64,000 nt of DNA from assembly GCF_964340395.1 (NCBI RefSeq), contig NW_027554290.1, positions 1 through 64,000 on the forward strand, in the 5' to 3' direction. Positions 24,421 through 33,441 of this stretch are shown here, piece after piece; position 1 is the stretch's first letter, and each line of letters opens with the position of its first letter. Source of the DNA: Glandiceps talaboti. Lineage: Eukaryota > Hemichordata > Enteropneusta > Spengelidae. Under the pieces are notes generated by a model. That model was not told where the DNA came from. It searched no databases and saw only the letters and a program-made list of their open reading frames with translations. The position numbers were made by a program, and so were the translations under genes.

Positions 24421-25515
24421 CCAACCTATTCCCTGGACTGTAAATAAATGACAACTTCCTTACTGGACTGTAATCTATCACATCTGTCATGTGTCTGTTA
24501 CGGATGCCCAACTTAGTTGGAGTAATGTATTGTCAAAACAAAAGAACAAACACACAATTCAAAAGGGCGGCTCCCAGTGTGTATATGGCAGACCTCATAC
24601 AGATTGTGTCGCGTTATGATCTCTTGATTATCTTTTTAACAGTATTTATGAAGGCCTATTTTGAAATCTGGTGCACAAATGAAAAGATGAGAACATATTT
24701 ATAACAATTTTTTCATAAAGGTGAGCTAAACATTTGTTTTTTGTGAAGTTGACACATTGTAAACCCCAGGCATTCAATTTATCCCACTACGGCCATTTCT
24801 ATGAAAATAAATTGAGAATTACTTTCTTTCCATTTGACTGTGATCCGAAAATGAGACACTTTTACTCGAATCTTGCCTTTATGAAATGACTGTTGAAATG
24901 TTAAAGTCACCAAAATGCATTTTGTTGTTTATTTTTAATGTCCAATGACCCTCCAATTTGTGTAGTCGATATTCTTTAGTCAAAGAATGGAATGATGACC
25001 TTCATGTAAATGTTCCTTCACTAAACTAGGAATTTAGCAATAAAGCCAAGGAAAATAATGTTTTCTGTCCTGCTGTTGTGATCATTTACTGATACCCAGA
25101 TCAAGAAGATAAATTAAACAAAGTCTCCCCTAGAAAAAGTTACATAAGTCCTTTAATTCTCCGAAAAGTAGTCATTGTTAGGTAAATTAATACACACGAA
25201 TTCTGTTTCCATAATTAAATATGGTGTGGTGATATGTGTGTTGCGCGTAGCAGTACTTTATTGGGATTTGTTGTATTTTCTAAAACAACCATGGATTGAA
25301 CAATGTTGATAAAATAAACCATTAAAGTGAATGTTGACAACATTACTTCTAAATGTACTGCAGTATATGTGAATTTCAAATTTGTGTAATTCCAGGAAAA
25401 TACCCAAACTGACGTTTTGAGGGTAAAGGACGGGATAATATTTGGTAAACAAGGTACTTGGTTTTTCTTAAACAAATACATAAAAGTAGACACAGTAAAT
25501 ATCAGTACACATATT
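24421..25515. other. No gene recognised
   Basis: AT-rich single-copy-looking sequence. Open frames at 24489-24704 (plus) and 25215-25493 (minus) have no recognisable motif or splice context. Confidence 0.4.
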
Positions 25516-25645
25516 AGTTACGCCTTTATTTTTTGAAAATTAAAATTCCATAAATGATCAGAAGTATTCAACTTTGGTAGAGACAAGGACCAAAGTTACT
25601 GCTTTATTTTTTGAAAAATTCCATACAGATGATTACGGTAGAGGC
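25516..25645. repeat. ~78-bp tandem duplication containing polyadenylation signals
   Basis: AGTTAC then CTTTATTTTTTGAAAA and ATTCCATA occur at 25516 and 25594. On minus, the unit supplies AATAAA (25603-25608 and about 25524-25529), placed 40-125 nt after the stop codon of the minus-strand pseudogene, so these may be its polyadenylation signals. Confidence 0.6.
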
Positions 25646-25648
25646 ATT

Positions 25649-25869
25649 CTAGTTTGGCAGTTTCCCTTCCACTGAGTGACTCATACTGGCATAAGTACTT
25701 AATGATTCATTCATCTTATGGTGAATGGCTTCCAAACCATGCTCTCCCAGAAAACCAAGACCAAATCCATGTCTTCTTATCTGTGGCAACACATGTTGCT
25801 CCAAAATGTGAAGTGTAGGTGTGATCGATATTTTTGGGAAGTGTACCCAGAGATAGATGAACAGTCCAT
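25649..25869 (-). pseudogene. Terminal exon with GEHGLEAIH motif
   Basis: With acceptor CAGCTCGTAG before 25869 the phase agrees with the previous exon (an alternative acceptor CTGCAG-like site lies before 25882, out of phase). The frame reads VHFPKISITPTLHILEQHV, then RHGFGLGFLGEHGLEAIHHK and ends KLPN at a TAG. GExGxExIH carries the likely catalytic glutamate of the family (inference). Family members usually continue further, so the end is probably shortened. Confidence 0.65.
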
Positions 25870-26093
25870 CTACGAGCTGTACCTGCAACATACATACTAA
25901 AATATTCTGCATTCCTGAATCACTAGGGATTTTCCTCTAAATTTAGGGCACAATGTATTCAAATTATACATTTAAATGCATTAGTAATTTACTGTAACAA
26001 TTACATTTACTTTAGTCCAAAATATAACTTATAAGCATAAATACTGAAATAATTCTAGGGGAGGGAGGAATGAAAATACAATGATACACTTAC

Positions 26094-26277
26094 TCAGAGT
26101 TTCAATTTCATCCTGTGATAATTTCCTGCTCAAATTGTAAAGGTTATGGCATTGGGAAAAGAATGAGAACAGGGGTCGATATTTGTCCTATATATATTGT
26201 GCCTCTTCTACATACTCAGGACACACAGTTGATACAATTTTAAGTGGTGTTCAGCATATCTTTTCCACATTCTCCAA
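26094..26277 (-). pseudogene. Exon with two in-frame stops
   Basis: Acceptor TTTTGTTATTTTTCAG precedes 26277, and the donor CTGA then GTAAGT is at 26094/26093. Length is 184 nt, phase 0 in and phase 1 out. The frame continues the family alignment (LENVEKIC, STVCPEYVEEAQY, FFSQCHNLYNLSRKLSQDEI) but holds TGA at codon 9 and TAG at codon 30. These are the clearest evidence that the gene no longer makes a full protein. Confidence 0.6.
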
Positions 26278-26366
26278 CTGAAAAATAACAAAAAATACAT
26301 CAGCATACGTACTATACAGTATGTTCTTATATGCATGCACTGAGACAGGATTGTGTCTGAACAAAC

Positions 26367-26525
26367 CTTGCAACACTTGTCAACATGATTGCCTACAAAG
26401 GTGCGGCCATGGTAGGCCTGTCTGTGAACCTTGATGCTTGATAAGGTTTTATCTAGGACTCTAAAGCAGTACAGTAACCCTACTTCACTTGGCACTTTTT
26501 GCTCTAAACTAGTGGCTTCAGCTTC
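26367..26525 (-). pseudogene. Exon with RQAYHGRTFVGNHV motif
   Basis: Acceptor TTGGTATTTGTAG precedes 26525 (an alternative is four bases inside), and the donor TGCAAG then GTTTGT is at 26367/26366. The 53 codons read LEQKVPSEVGLLYCFRVLDK, then VHRQAYHGRTFVGNHVDKC. This is the best-conserved piece of the gene and shows no disruption. Confidence 0.65.
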
Positions 26526-26745
26526 CTACAAATACCAAGTAAGTGCATATATACAGAGATCAATTACGGTCCAAAAGGAGTGAATTAATAATGATGACAA
26601 TGTCATTTAACAGTAAAGCATGCCTGTACTGAGTATAGATGTCAATATGTCAGATTGCTAGAACATTTAACATTCATTTTGAGTAGGGGATGTTATAACG
26701 TGTGTTGAAAAGTATTGTTTACCTTTTCACTGGCAGTAAACAGAC

Positions 26746-26747
<2 letters not shown>

Positions 26748-26808
<61 letters not shown>

Positions 26809-26820
26809 TCTCTCTCTCTC
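26748..26820. repeat. (CT)n microsatellite
   Basis: A CT run of about 70 bp with one CA interruption, in the intron after the acidic exon of the minus-strand pseudogene. Confidence 0.97.
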
Positions 26821-26838
26821 ATCGTTCAACCGTTTAAC

Positions 26839-26956
26839 CTCCAACAGTGGTATTGTCATTATCGTCTTCATCTAATTTCTCATATGCTAAGAGTTCAATT
26901 TCAATAGCTTCTGCTTCGTCCCTTTGCTCACTTGCTTTGCCGTTCAGTTCCAATAT
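26839..26956 (-). pseudogene. Acidic linker exon
   Basis: Acceptor TGTTTACATTTACAG precedes 26956. The frame reads ILELNGKASEQRDEAEAIEI then LLAYEKLDEDDNDN. It either ends at a TAA (26834-26836) or splices from GGAG followed by GTTAAA (26839/26838), a poor donor, in phase 1. The phase-1 route joins correctly to an alternative acceptor of the next exon. A (CT)n microsatellite lies just downstream in the intron. Confidence 0.5.
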
Positions 26957-27468
26957 CTGTAAATGTGTTTACAGTAAACAAAAAACTATTTTATATTGTA
27001 TATAGAGGTATATTCCATGGTAACTTCATCATGGATTTCAGTTAGATTAGAAATTGTAAGATTAGAGACAAAAACTGTTGCACTAATTCTGTGTTACCAA
27101 TCAATGAAGGTCTATACCGGTACATGTAGTTGTGATAGAATCAAAGCATATTAACACATGATTAGAGAGTAATACAAGGCTTAAATGAAAAATATCTCAT
27201 GTCAATACTTGTTTGTGTATATCACATGAAAAATACCCTTAATCAGTGGTGTAGATAATATCTAAATTACACTGGCAATTCCAAGGCAGTGGAGCAGCCC
27301 CCACTGGATTGAGTAAGGTTGTTAAAATAAGTGTCATTTTTCAATATTGAAATGTTTATAGGTGATGTGATAACATTTAAAGTTAAGTTGCATTTCACCA
27401 GATTCCCAGCTACTAATCAACACTACTGCTAAATATGAAATGATTGAGCATTAAAATGTCTACCATAC

Positions 27469-27644
27469 CTCTTTTATCAGTTGGACATATGTATTGAAAT
27501 TAGCTGGTAGTGTCACAGGCTCATCTATTTCGTCAGATTTCTGTAGCTTTAGGAATATTTTCTTGTCTAATTCAATACATTCCCTTTCAAACATCTTGAA
27601 AAATATCAAGTATACACCAAGGCTTATATACAATATACATTGTA
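27469..27644 (-). pseudogene. Exon with SLGVYL..FERE segment
   Basis: A possible acceptor (ATCTTGCCAG before 27644) and a donor (AAAGAG then GTATGG, 27469/27468) bound a frame reading VQCILYISLGVYLIFFKMFE and then a charged ECIELDKKIFLKLQKSDEID segment. In the family this follows the CLWC-containing region and begins a helical, charged linker. The exit phase is 0, matching the next exon. Confidence 0.55.
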
Positions 27645-27715
27645 CTGGCAAGATATTCCAAACAACAACATTCATTCCAACCTCCAAATGAAACCATCCA
27701 AATCACTGACTTCCT

Positions 27716-27929
27716 TCATGATGTTTGATGTTGTAAGTTTTTGATTTTTGAGAATGTTGTGACAGCGCTTTTAAACATTTGGAGAATGGTGGTATTGTTG
27801 ACCGAGTTTGGATGCTCTATATTGCATATCTCAATCACAGTTTTCATATACTCGCCACCTTTGTCACCTCCAATCTTAACCAAAATCTGGTCTTCAGGTA
27901 TGCCATCATGCCAAAAGAGTTTGTTATTA
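27716..27929 (-). pseudogene. Exon with KIGGDKGG motif
   Basis: Acceptor CATTTTCCAG precedes 27929. The open frame reads a DGIPEDQILVKIGGDKGG segment followed by EICNIEHPNSVNNTTILQ and runs to a TGA at 27716-27718. The Asp of GGDKGG is a likely metal-binding residue in this family (inference). The frame has no ATG, as expected of an internal exon. No clear donor was found at its end, where the gene seems to have lost several hundred bases. Confidence 0.6.
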
Positions 27930-27953
27930 CTGGAAAATGAAAGGTGATATTCT

Positions 27954-27971
27954 AGTGTGTGTGTGTGTGTG

Positions 27972-28051
<80 letters not shown>

Positions 28052-28052
28052 T
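27954..28052. repeat. (GT)n-(CT)n microsatellite
   Basis: A short GT run passes into a long CT run just upstream (on minus) of the KIGGDKGG exon. Two Ser/Leu-rich open frames at 27937-28274 derive from it. Confidence 0.97.
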
Positions 28053-28600
28053 CTTTGTTCATTATTCTGTACTTCCTTCGATAAAAATACCTATGTGCAA
28101 ACACCCAAACTGTTATACTTGTACAGTGCCTCCGGGAGAATTCTTACTCTCGTAGTCTTTAAATGTTTGGAATTTGTGTTTCTATGGTTTCTCAACGTCG
28201 TTGGCTATATATACGCGTTCATCCCATTGTTTTGTAATCATGCACTCATTGTTTCACATAAAAGAACACTTTAGTGATTTTAAAAGTACATATTATATTC
28301 AAATTACAGATTAAACAAAAAAGTCGAGGGCAAAGTTAATTTTCCAAAATTAACGCCTAAAATTTCTCAACACATAAAGCTGAGATATCATATCAGAAAT
28401 GACAACAAATTAATTAAATCTGCAATTGACTTGAATGCCTGTATCAGAATACTTTGTAGAGACATGCAAATGTATTTGATTTCAGAATTACTTCACCTTT
28501 TTTAATAGGGTGGTGGTGATTTGGTATCAGGTCACAGGAAGCCCAGGAACCGTTTTAAAAAACAAACAAAATAATCATAAATATACCAAATTCAAAAATT
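28053..28600. other. No gene recognised
   Basis: AT-rich. If the minus-strand pseudogene had more 5' exons they would lie here or further right, but I could not identify them. Confidence 0.35.
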
Positions 28601-28992
28601 ATTTATAGCGAACCCAAACATTATTTTTAAAAGCCTTAGCTTTATTCTATGATCCTCATTGCTTTAATAACACATTCCTAAGTGGACCACCTTTAGACAG
28701 GGATACCTGTGAATCTATTTGAGATCCTTAGGTTGAAAGGTAAAGCTTAAGAATGAGTTGGCCTCTCACTACACCTCGAGGAAAGAAAGTACACATCAGG
28801 AACAATTCACGGTATCTACCAGTCGTCATGATAGCTGGTTAGAGCACTAGTGTTCAGGGGACATGGGTTCAATTCCTACATGTGTCGCTTTTCTTTCCTC
28901 ATTTATAAGAAATATAGAATGTTTTGGTGAGTTTCTTTAATTTATAGCAAACCCAAAAAATAAATAAATAAATAGATAAATAAATAAATAAA
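28601..28992 (+). mobile_element. tRNA-derived SINE-like sequence with A-rich tail
   Basis: At 28822-28890 a tRNA-like head has TAGCTGGTTAGAGCACTAG (partial A box) and GGTTCAATTCC (B box, 28866-28876). A body follows, then an AAATA/AAATAAAT tail (28957-28992). TTTATAGCGAACCCAAA at 28602-28618 recurs with one change at 28941-28957 and may be a target duplication or part of the element. The cloverleaf is incomplete (no convincing acceptor stem), so it is not a working tRNA gene. A SINE or tRNA pseudogene are the options. Confidence 0.5.
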
Positions 28993-29224
28993 AGTATACA
29001 CAAACTGCAAAAATTTGAGCAACGAGACCTGCCTATACAAATTTCAAAAGCCTTGCTCAGTGAGCACACCGCCAGTGGCCTAACATTTTAGAATGCACTA
29101 ATCCACGCATTCTGTGCATCTCGTACTTCGTATTACTAATAGTATTACATTGTTACAGCAAGCAATACCATAAAATAGTCAACCTCCACAACTTCCGGTT
29201 CAACTTTCCAGGTAGTGCCTTCTC

Positions 29225-29250
29225 GGGGGGGGGGGGGGGGGGGGGGGGGG
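29225..29250. repeat. Poly-G run of 26
   Basis: Twenty-six consecutive G residues. A second run of about 13 G is at 30046-30058. Length in such runs is prone to sequencing error. Confidence 0.95.
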
Positions 29251-30900
29251 TCATTTTATTGGATAGCTGATAAAAATGAAGTGTTTAGGCCTAAAAGAGC
29301 TTTTCTCAATAATTACATTTTTGGCCCTGGCCACTTTGCTACCTAATACAATGCAACGGTGTGTCTACATAAACTGTGCAAACTGTGCAAAACAGTGAAT
29401 TAATCAACCAGCCAATCAGTCTGTTGGTATACAATCTATCGGTATGTCTGCATAAATTATAAGATGAGAAATGTATGACACAATAGAAACACTTCAGTAC
29501 AACATGACAACTTTCTTTATTCTAAGTGATGTCAATCAACATAAGTCAGTCAGTCAAAGCTTCATAAAATCCCTGAAAATACAGTTGCTATGGTAATGAA
29601 GTCACAAATGCTACATGATAAATAGTTGTGTAAATGTGCTAAGTAAGAAAAGACAATACGAGGAATGACATTATTTGTGTTATTTTGAAATCAAGGTATA
29701 TGCTTCTATGAAAACCTAATCATATCTATAAAGTGTTGTAACTATAGTAACTAACTATGGTAACTGTGACCATGGCAACTGTAACTTTAATAAACTGTGA
29801 TCATGGCAACTGTAAGCTTTTCCTGCTAACATCTGAACTTTAAAGAAAACATGTTCAATATCTGAGTGGTACTATTACATGTCTGAAAAACTCATGACAA
29901 GTCTTCATTGATGACATACCACCATAATCAACAAGGTTCAACAAAGGTTAGCTTTCTTGTAGAAATCTGAAACACTTAGAGAATATAGTAACAAGTAATG
30001 TAGATTTAAAAAGACATAAGCTGAGTTTATCTTTTTTTTTTGATGGGGGGGGGGGGGGTTCTGATTATTCAAATTAATTATTGTATTCTACTTCCTAAAG
30101 TCTACTTAATCATCACTTGCTACTGACAGAAGTGAAATCTGGTTTTGAACGTATTATTTATTGTCAAGATAACTCCCACATAATTATGCCATCAACTTCA
30201 TTAACAATGCCAGAAGACAATTTTTATTGACAATGAAGACATGTATTAAAACTATACAAGAGTAGTTTAATCTAGGTTTTCCATAAGTATTTCAATCCTA
30301 CTAATATATATATATATATATATGTCTTCATGGTCAGACTATTGGTGTTCTTACACCCTCTGTGTTAAACAGTCAAAATTCTCTTGTTTTCATGATTTCA
30401 GAAAACTACAGTTTGAATGTGGATTAAAATTTATGTCTGGCAGAGATATAGAAAGAGGTAGTCCTAAATAAACTAACTATCTGTAATCCTTATGGTTCAC
30501 TGATTAGATATCACAAACAGAGAACTGAGGATTGAAACCCTGGTCTTTAAGTACTTCCATCAAAATAACAATAAATAATGTCATTTCCTACAAAATTGCA
30601 TCTTCAAAAGAGAAACCAAAATCATTAACAATCACTCATTTATTGCATTGTACATTTCTTGAAAAAGTTCAGAAGTTGACAACATTTCACCCCTACAAAC
30701 ACATAATGGACCTGTCTACCTATATATCAAACCAGGGGGTTGAAACCAAGCAAACTTAACATTTGTACTCACAGCTGAAATGGCATGTGTTGAGACTTTT
30801 TTGTACACAGCTTTAACATTTTTGTATGGGATATTCTCTGAAGTCATCATTGTGTTTTACATAATAAACCAGAACTCAATGATGCCAGTATGGTTAGTTC
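29251..30900. other. AT-rich, no gene recognised
   Basis: Includes a short duplication of CATGGCAACTGTAA at 29772 and 29805 and an (AT)10 run at 30303-30322. The open frame at 30532-30759 lacks any recognisable motif. On minus, AATAAAG at about 29516-29522 could be a polyadenylation signal, but no coding exon was found upstream of it. Confidence 0.4.
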
Positions 30901-30916
30901 ACAGACTTGTCTTGGT

Positions 30917-31068
30917 GTAATTACTATCCCAAGATGCTCTCTACATGCACCCAGAAACTTGACAAACATCTTAGTGTTACTATCTCAAGATGCTCTCTAC
31001 ACCAAGAAATTTGACGAATGTCTTTGTGTTACTATCCCAAGATGCTCTCTACATCAAGAGACTTGTTA
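30917..31068. repeat. ~54-bp minisatellite, three copies
   Basis: TTACTATCYCAAGATGCTCT recurs at 30921, 30977 and 31029, spaced 56 and 52 bp, each followed by a CAAGARAYTTG-type stretch. Confidence 0.85.
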
Positions 31069-31167
31069 ATAATAATAACACTTTTTCTTACCAGTAGAAT
31101 TTTTTTAAATTGCTGTTTTGATAATAAACAAATCAAAATAAGATCGTACGATTGTGTCATGTAGGTC

Positions 31168-31274
31168 GCCATTTTGGTATACGAATCACACAAAATCTCA
31201 TGAGATCTGACGAGAACACATTGATTTTGGTCAAATGGGGCGCTATTGCCTTCAAGTACAGACGCCATTTTTGC
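31168..31274 (+). promoter_or_regulatory. Promoter-like motifs upstream of the hAT pseudogene
   Basis: GCCATTTTGG (31168-31177) and GACGCCATTTTTGC (31261-31274) are reverse YY1-like sites, and ACAAAATCTCATGAGATCTG (31190-31209) resembles a CpG-decayed TCTCGCGAGA element. The same ACAAAATCTC context precedes the intact motif at 11211-11225. The cluster lies 60-160 bp before the ATG at 31331. A role as the old promoter of the transposase is an inference. Confidence 0.3.
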
Positions 31275-31330
31275 ATAATTATGAATAGGCACAAATAGAA
31301 CTTAGCAGCCAACGAAAGATTGTATGCAGG

Positions 31331-32773
31331 ATGAGCCTCCTTAGATTTGCTGGGTTTTCATTAAAAACCACAAAGCGAAGTGAAAATCAAACTGGAAATA
31401 GAAACAGACACAAAGAAAGTATGAGTGGTGAAACAAATGGTCAAAGTGGCAGGGAATATGGAAAGTCACATGGTGACATGATGTGCCATATCTGCAAGAC
31501 ATTCATTGTGTTGCACATCATAAACTAGAACTTGGAATTAAGGACTCTGCAAAGGCTGTTCAATTCATGAGTACTGTGACAGAAATGCTGCTGGCCCTCT
31601 ACAAATTCTACCACTACTCTCCACTGAATTGGAATGGTTTGCTGAGGGCAGGTGAGACCACTGGAATCAGAATACTTAGACAGGTAACATACTGGGAACC
31701 CGCTGGATTGGGCATCATGAGAGGGCAGTGAAATCAGTACAAAGAAATTGGCCAGCACTGATAGCACATTTACAGAGTGTCCAAGAACATGGACAATCCA
31801 CTGATGCAAAGGGAAGGGCCAAAGCTATGCTGAAAAAGTTCTGCTCATATAGATTCATGCAGTTCCTAAACTTTCTGAGGGACTGCTTTCATATCCTGAC
31901 AATGTTGTCTTTGACATTTCAATCCAATGACAGCACAATAGAAACCGCGGACACTCAAGGGTACTAACAACCACACAAAGTCTACAGAATCTGAATGAAA
32001 ATCCTGGTCCACATGAAACTACATTTACAGCCGCTATTGAAGTCAATGAAAATGGGCAGTGTGTATATCAGGGCCATGTACTGACCAAAGGAGCCAACAA
32101 TGAACGCATGTTTGATCAAGATAGAAGAGAACTAGCAACAAGACTATACAGAGAAATATTGATCAGAGATTTCAGAACAATGAAATGTTGGTTAGTACTG
32201 TTGTGTTGGACCCTAAAAACTGGCCGGAAGATAGAGACAGACTGAGGGAGTATGGTAATGACAGCCAACTAACTATTTGCAACCACTTCAGACAACTGCT
32301 TGAGAGAAAGGAATGTGAAATAGAAAGTATTACAGAGGAGTGGATTGATGCCAAGACATATATCAGTCAACTAGCTGGTACACAATGACCCAACAATGAA
32401 GTATCTCACACTCTGGCAACGTGTGCTACAACAAGAAGCAAGATTCCCAAATCTGAAATATGTTGTAAAATGTGTTCTTTTGCTGACAATTCATACTGCC
32501 GAGTGTGAAAGGGGATTCTCTGTTATGAAGAGGATCAAGTCAGACTGGAGGGCATCCCTTATTCCAGAAACAGTGAACCAACTAATGAGAATCCACACAT
32601 CTGGGGTTTCCCTTGAAGACCTTGATCCTGACCCAGCTCTTCAACTGTGGTGGCAAGTGAGAAATAGACGTCCAAATGTTCAGCCCTATGGTGCAAGACA
32701 TCGCAATAATGACAATGAACAGGCACAAGGAAATAATGACCCTGCATGGTCATCAGATGACGAAGACATCTAA
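31331..32773 (+). pseudogene. hAT-superfamily transposase (ZNF862-like), frameshifted and internally deleted
   Basis: Plus-strand frames collectively give the C-terminal two thirds of a hAT transposase. In order: a short N-terminal piece from the ATG at 31331 (MSLLRFAGFSLKTTKRSE); IHCVAHHKLELGIKD with the hAT CxxH motif (about 31500-31550); FYHYSPLNWNGLL; after a frameshift near 31690, GTRWIGHHERAVKSVQRNWP with the RW motif; a further frameshift near 31960 and another near 32180 leading to VSTVVLDPKNWPEDRD; one near 32375; then the dimerisation region TAECERGFSVMKRIKSDWRA (about 32500-32560) and an acidic end (SSDDEDI, stop at 32773). The BED finger and first catalytic aspartates are absent, so an internal deletion joins the N-terminus to the CxxH region. 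Several small frameshifts without intron signals mark it as a pseudogene. Terminal inverted repeats were not found. Confidence 0.85.
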
Positions 32774-32950
32774 TTACAAAACAATGAACACTGTACCTTG
32801 TAAGCCTGATAAACACTGAACATACTGTCTAATTTCAAAGCTAAATAAATATTATTTTTGGTGGACAAGCACTTTCTTTTTCAGGCAAGTACTTTTTATT
32901 TTCTACTTGCCCAGGTGGCAAGTGTCTATTTTGTATTATTTCGACCCCTG

Positions 32951-33002
32951 AACATACATACATACATACATACCTTCACACACACACACACACACACACA
33001 TA
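32951..33002. repeat. (CATA)n and (CA)n microsatellites
   Basis: A CATA tetranucleotide run at about 32953-32971 is followed by a CA dinucleotide run at about 32976-33000. Confidence 0.95.
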
Positions 33003-33340
33003 TAGCAGTTAGATTTAGAATGAATGTCAAGGTGTTAGCTGCGACAGACCATGCATTGTCCAGTTTTATTTCAATCACCAATTCTGGTTGAACGTAAACC
33101 CTACACGTGTGCTAACTTCATGCAAGCCAACATACTACTCTATATTTGTCAGTTGTATGTCAAGAGGCTATAAAACTGTTTCCTATCAAACAGCATGTCT
33201 CTGTGCTTCTAGCATGCTGTGCCAAGTGCTATTAATCAAATTCATTTTTGTACTTTTCCAGTGTATAGCATGTTCCGTTTGTACACGCTATATGGTCAAA
33301 GGTTGTACATGTATTTTGTCATATATTGATATACTTTCCC
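33003..33340. other. Probable intron sequence, no gene recognised
   Basis: AT-rich sequence leading into the polypyrimidine tract of the next exon. Open frames at 32858-33091 and 33088-33375 have no motif. Confidence 0.35.
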
Positions 33341-33350
33341 TTTTCTCTAG

Positions 33351-33441
33351 CTTCAAGTCAGAGTTGCTACCTTAGAAGACGACAACAAACATCTGAAGAG
33401 GCGGTTGAGAACACTGCATAACAATTTTGAAAATCTAAAAA
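33351..33441 (+). CDS. Candidate exon encoding a leucine-zipper coiled coil
   Basis: A very good acceptor (ATACTTTCCCTTTTCTCTAG, 33331-33350) and a fair donor (AAAAA then GTATGT, 33441/33442) bound 91 nt. The frame starting at the first base is fully open and gives 30 residues, VATLEDDNKHLKRRLRTLHN in the middle. Leucines fall at positions 1, 8, 15, 22 and 29, and the matching a positions are Val5, Asn12, Leu19, Phe26: an unbroken heptad pattern. An Asn at an a position is typical of parallel two-stranded coiled coils. It would enter in phase 0 and leave in phase 1. No partner exon is identified; the next would lie beyond the 58-bp satellite. A bZIP or another coiled-coil protein is possible; the family is unknown. 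Confidence 0.5.

Larger units (their letters stand above)
25649..27929 (-). pseudogene. Decayed multi-exon transposase-like gene
   Basis: Five or six exon pieces on minus rebuild one protein family in the right order. 27929-27716 holds LVKIGGDKGGEY and EHPNSVNNTT. 27644-27469 holds LYISLGVYLIFFKMFEREC. 26956-26839 is an acidic piece (EAEAIEIELLAYEKLDEDD). 26525-26367 holds VHRQAYHGRTFVGNHV. 26277-26094 is a divergent piece. 25869-25649 holds ISITPTLHILEQHV and FLGEHGLEAIHHKMNESL, ending at a TAG. I recognise KIGGDKGG, RQAYHG..FVGNHV and GE.G.E.IH from high-copy, uncharacterised, probably DDE-type transposase-like genes of invertebrates, but cannot name the superfamily. Most junctions have good splice sites in agreeing phase. 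The piece at 26277-26094 has TGA (26251-26253) and TAG (26188-26190) in frame, and the region between KIGGDKGG and LYISLGVY is largely missing, so the copy is dead. Confidence 0.7.

Noticed and set aside
27572-27610. Acceptor-like TTTTTCAAG just before an ATG (27598 on minus) as a gene start
   Set aside because: The frame continues upstream into family-conserved SLGVYL sequence, so this is inside an exon.
28822-28890. Functional tRNA gene
   Set aside because: The B box is good but the A box is shortened, the acceptor stem does not pair, and an A-rich tail follows, so a SINE or pseudogene is more likely.
31525-32046. Minus-strand frames opposite the hAT gene
   Set aside because: Antisense shadows; the plus strand carries recognisable hAT motifs. 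The same applies to 32172-32354 and 32559-32816.
26170-32950. CAGGGGTCGA at 26170 and its reverse complement at 32941-32950 looked like the ends of a 6.8-kb hAT element around the hAT pseudogene
   Set aside because: The left match lies inside a coding exon of the minus-strand pseudogene (it encodes Arg-Pro-Leu), the match does not extend beyond about 10 bp, and the flanking 8-mers do not match as a target duplication should.
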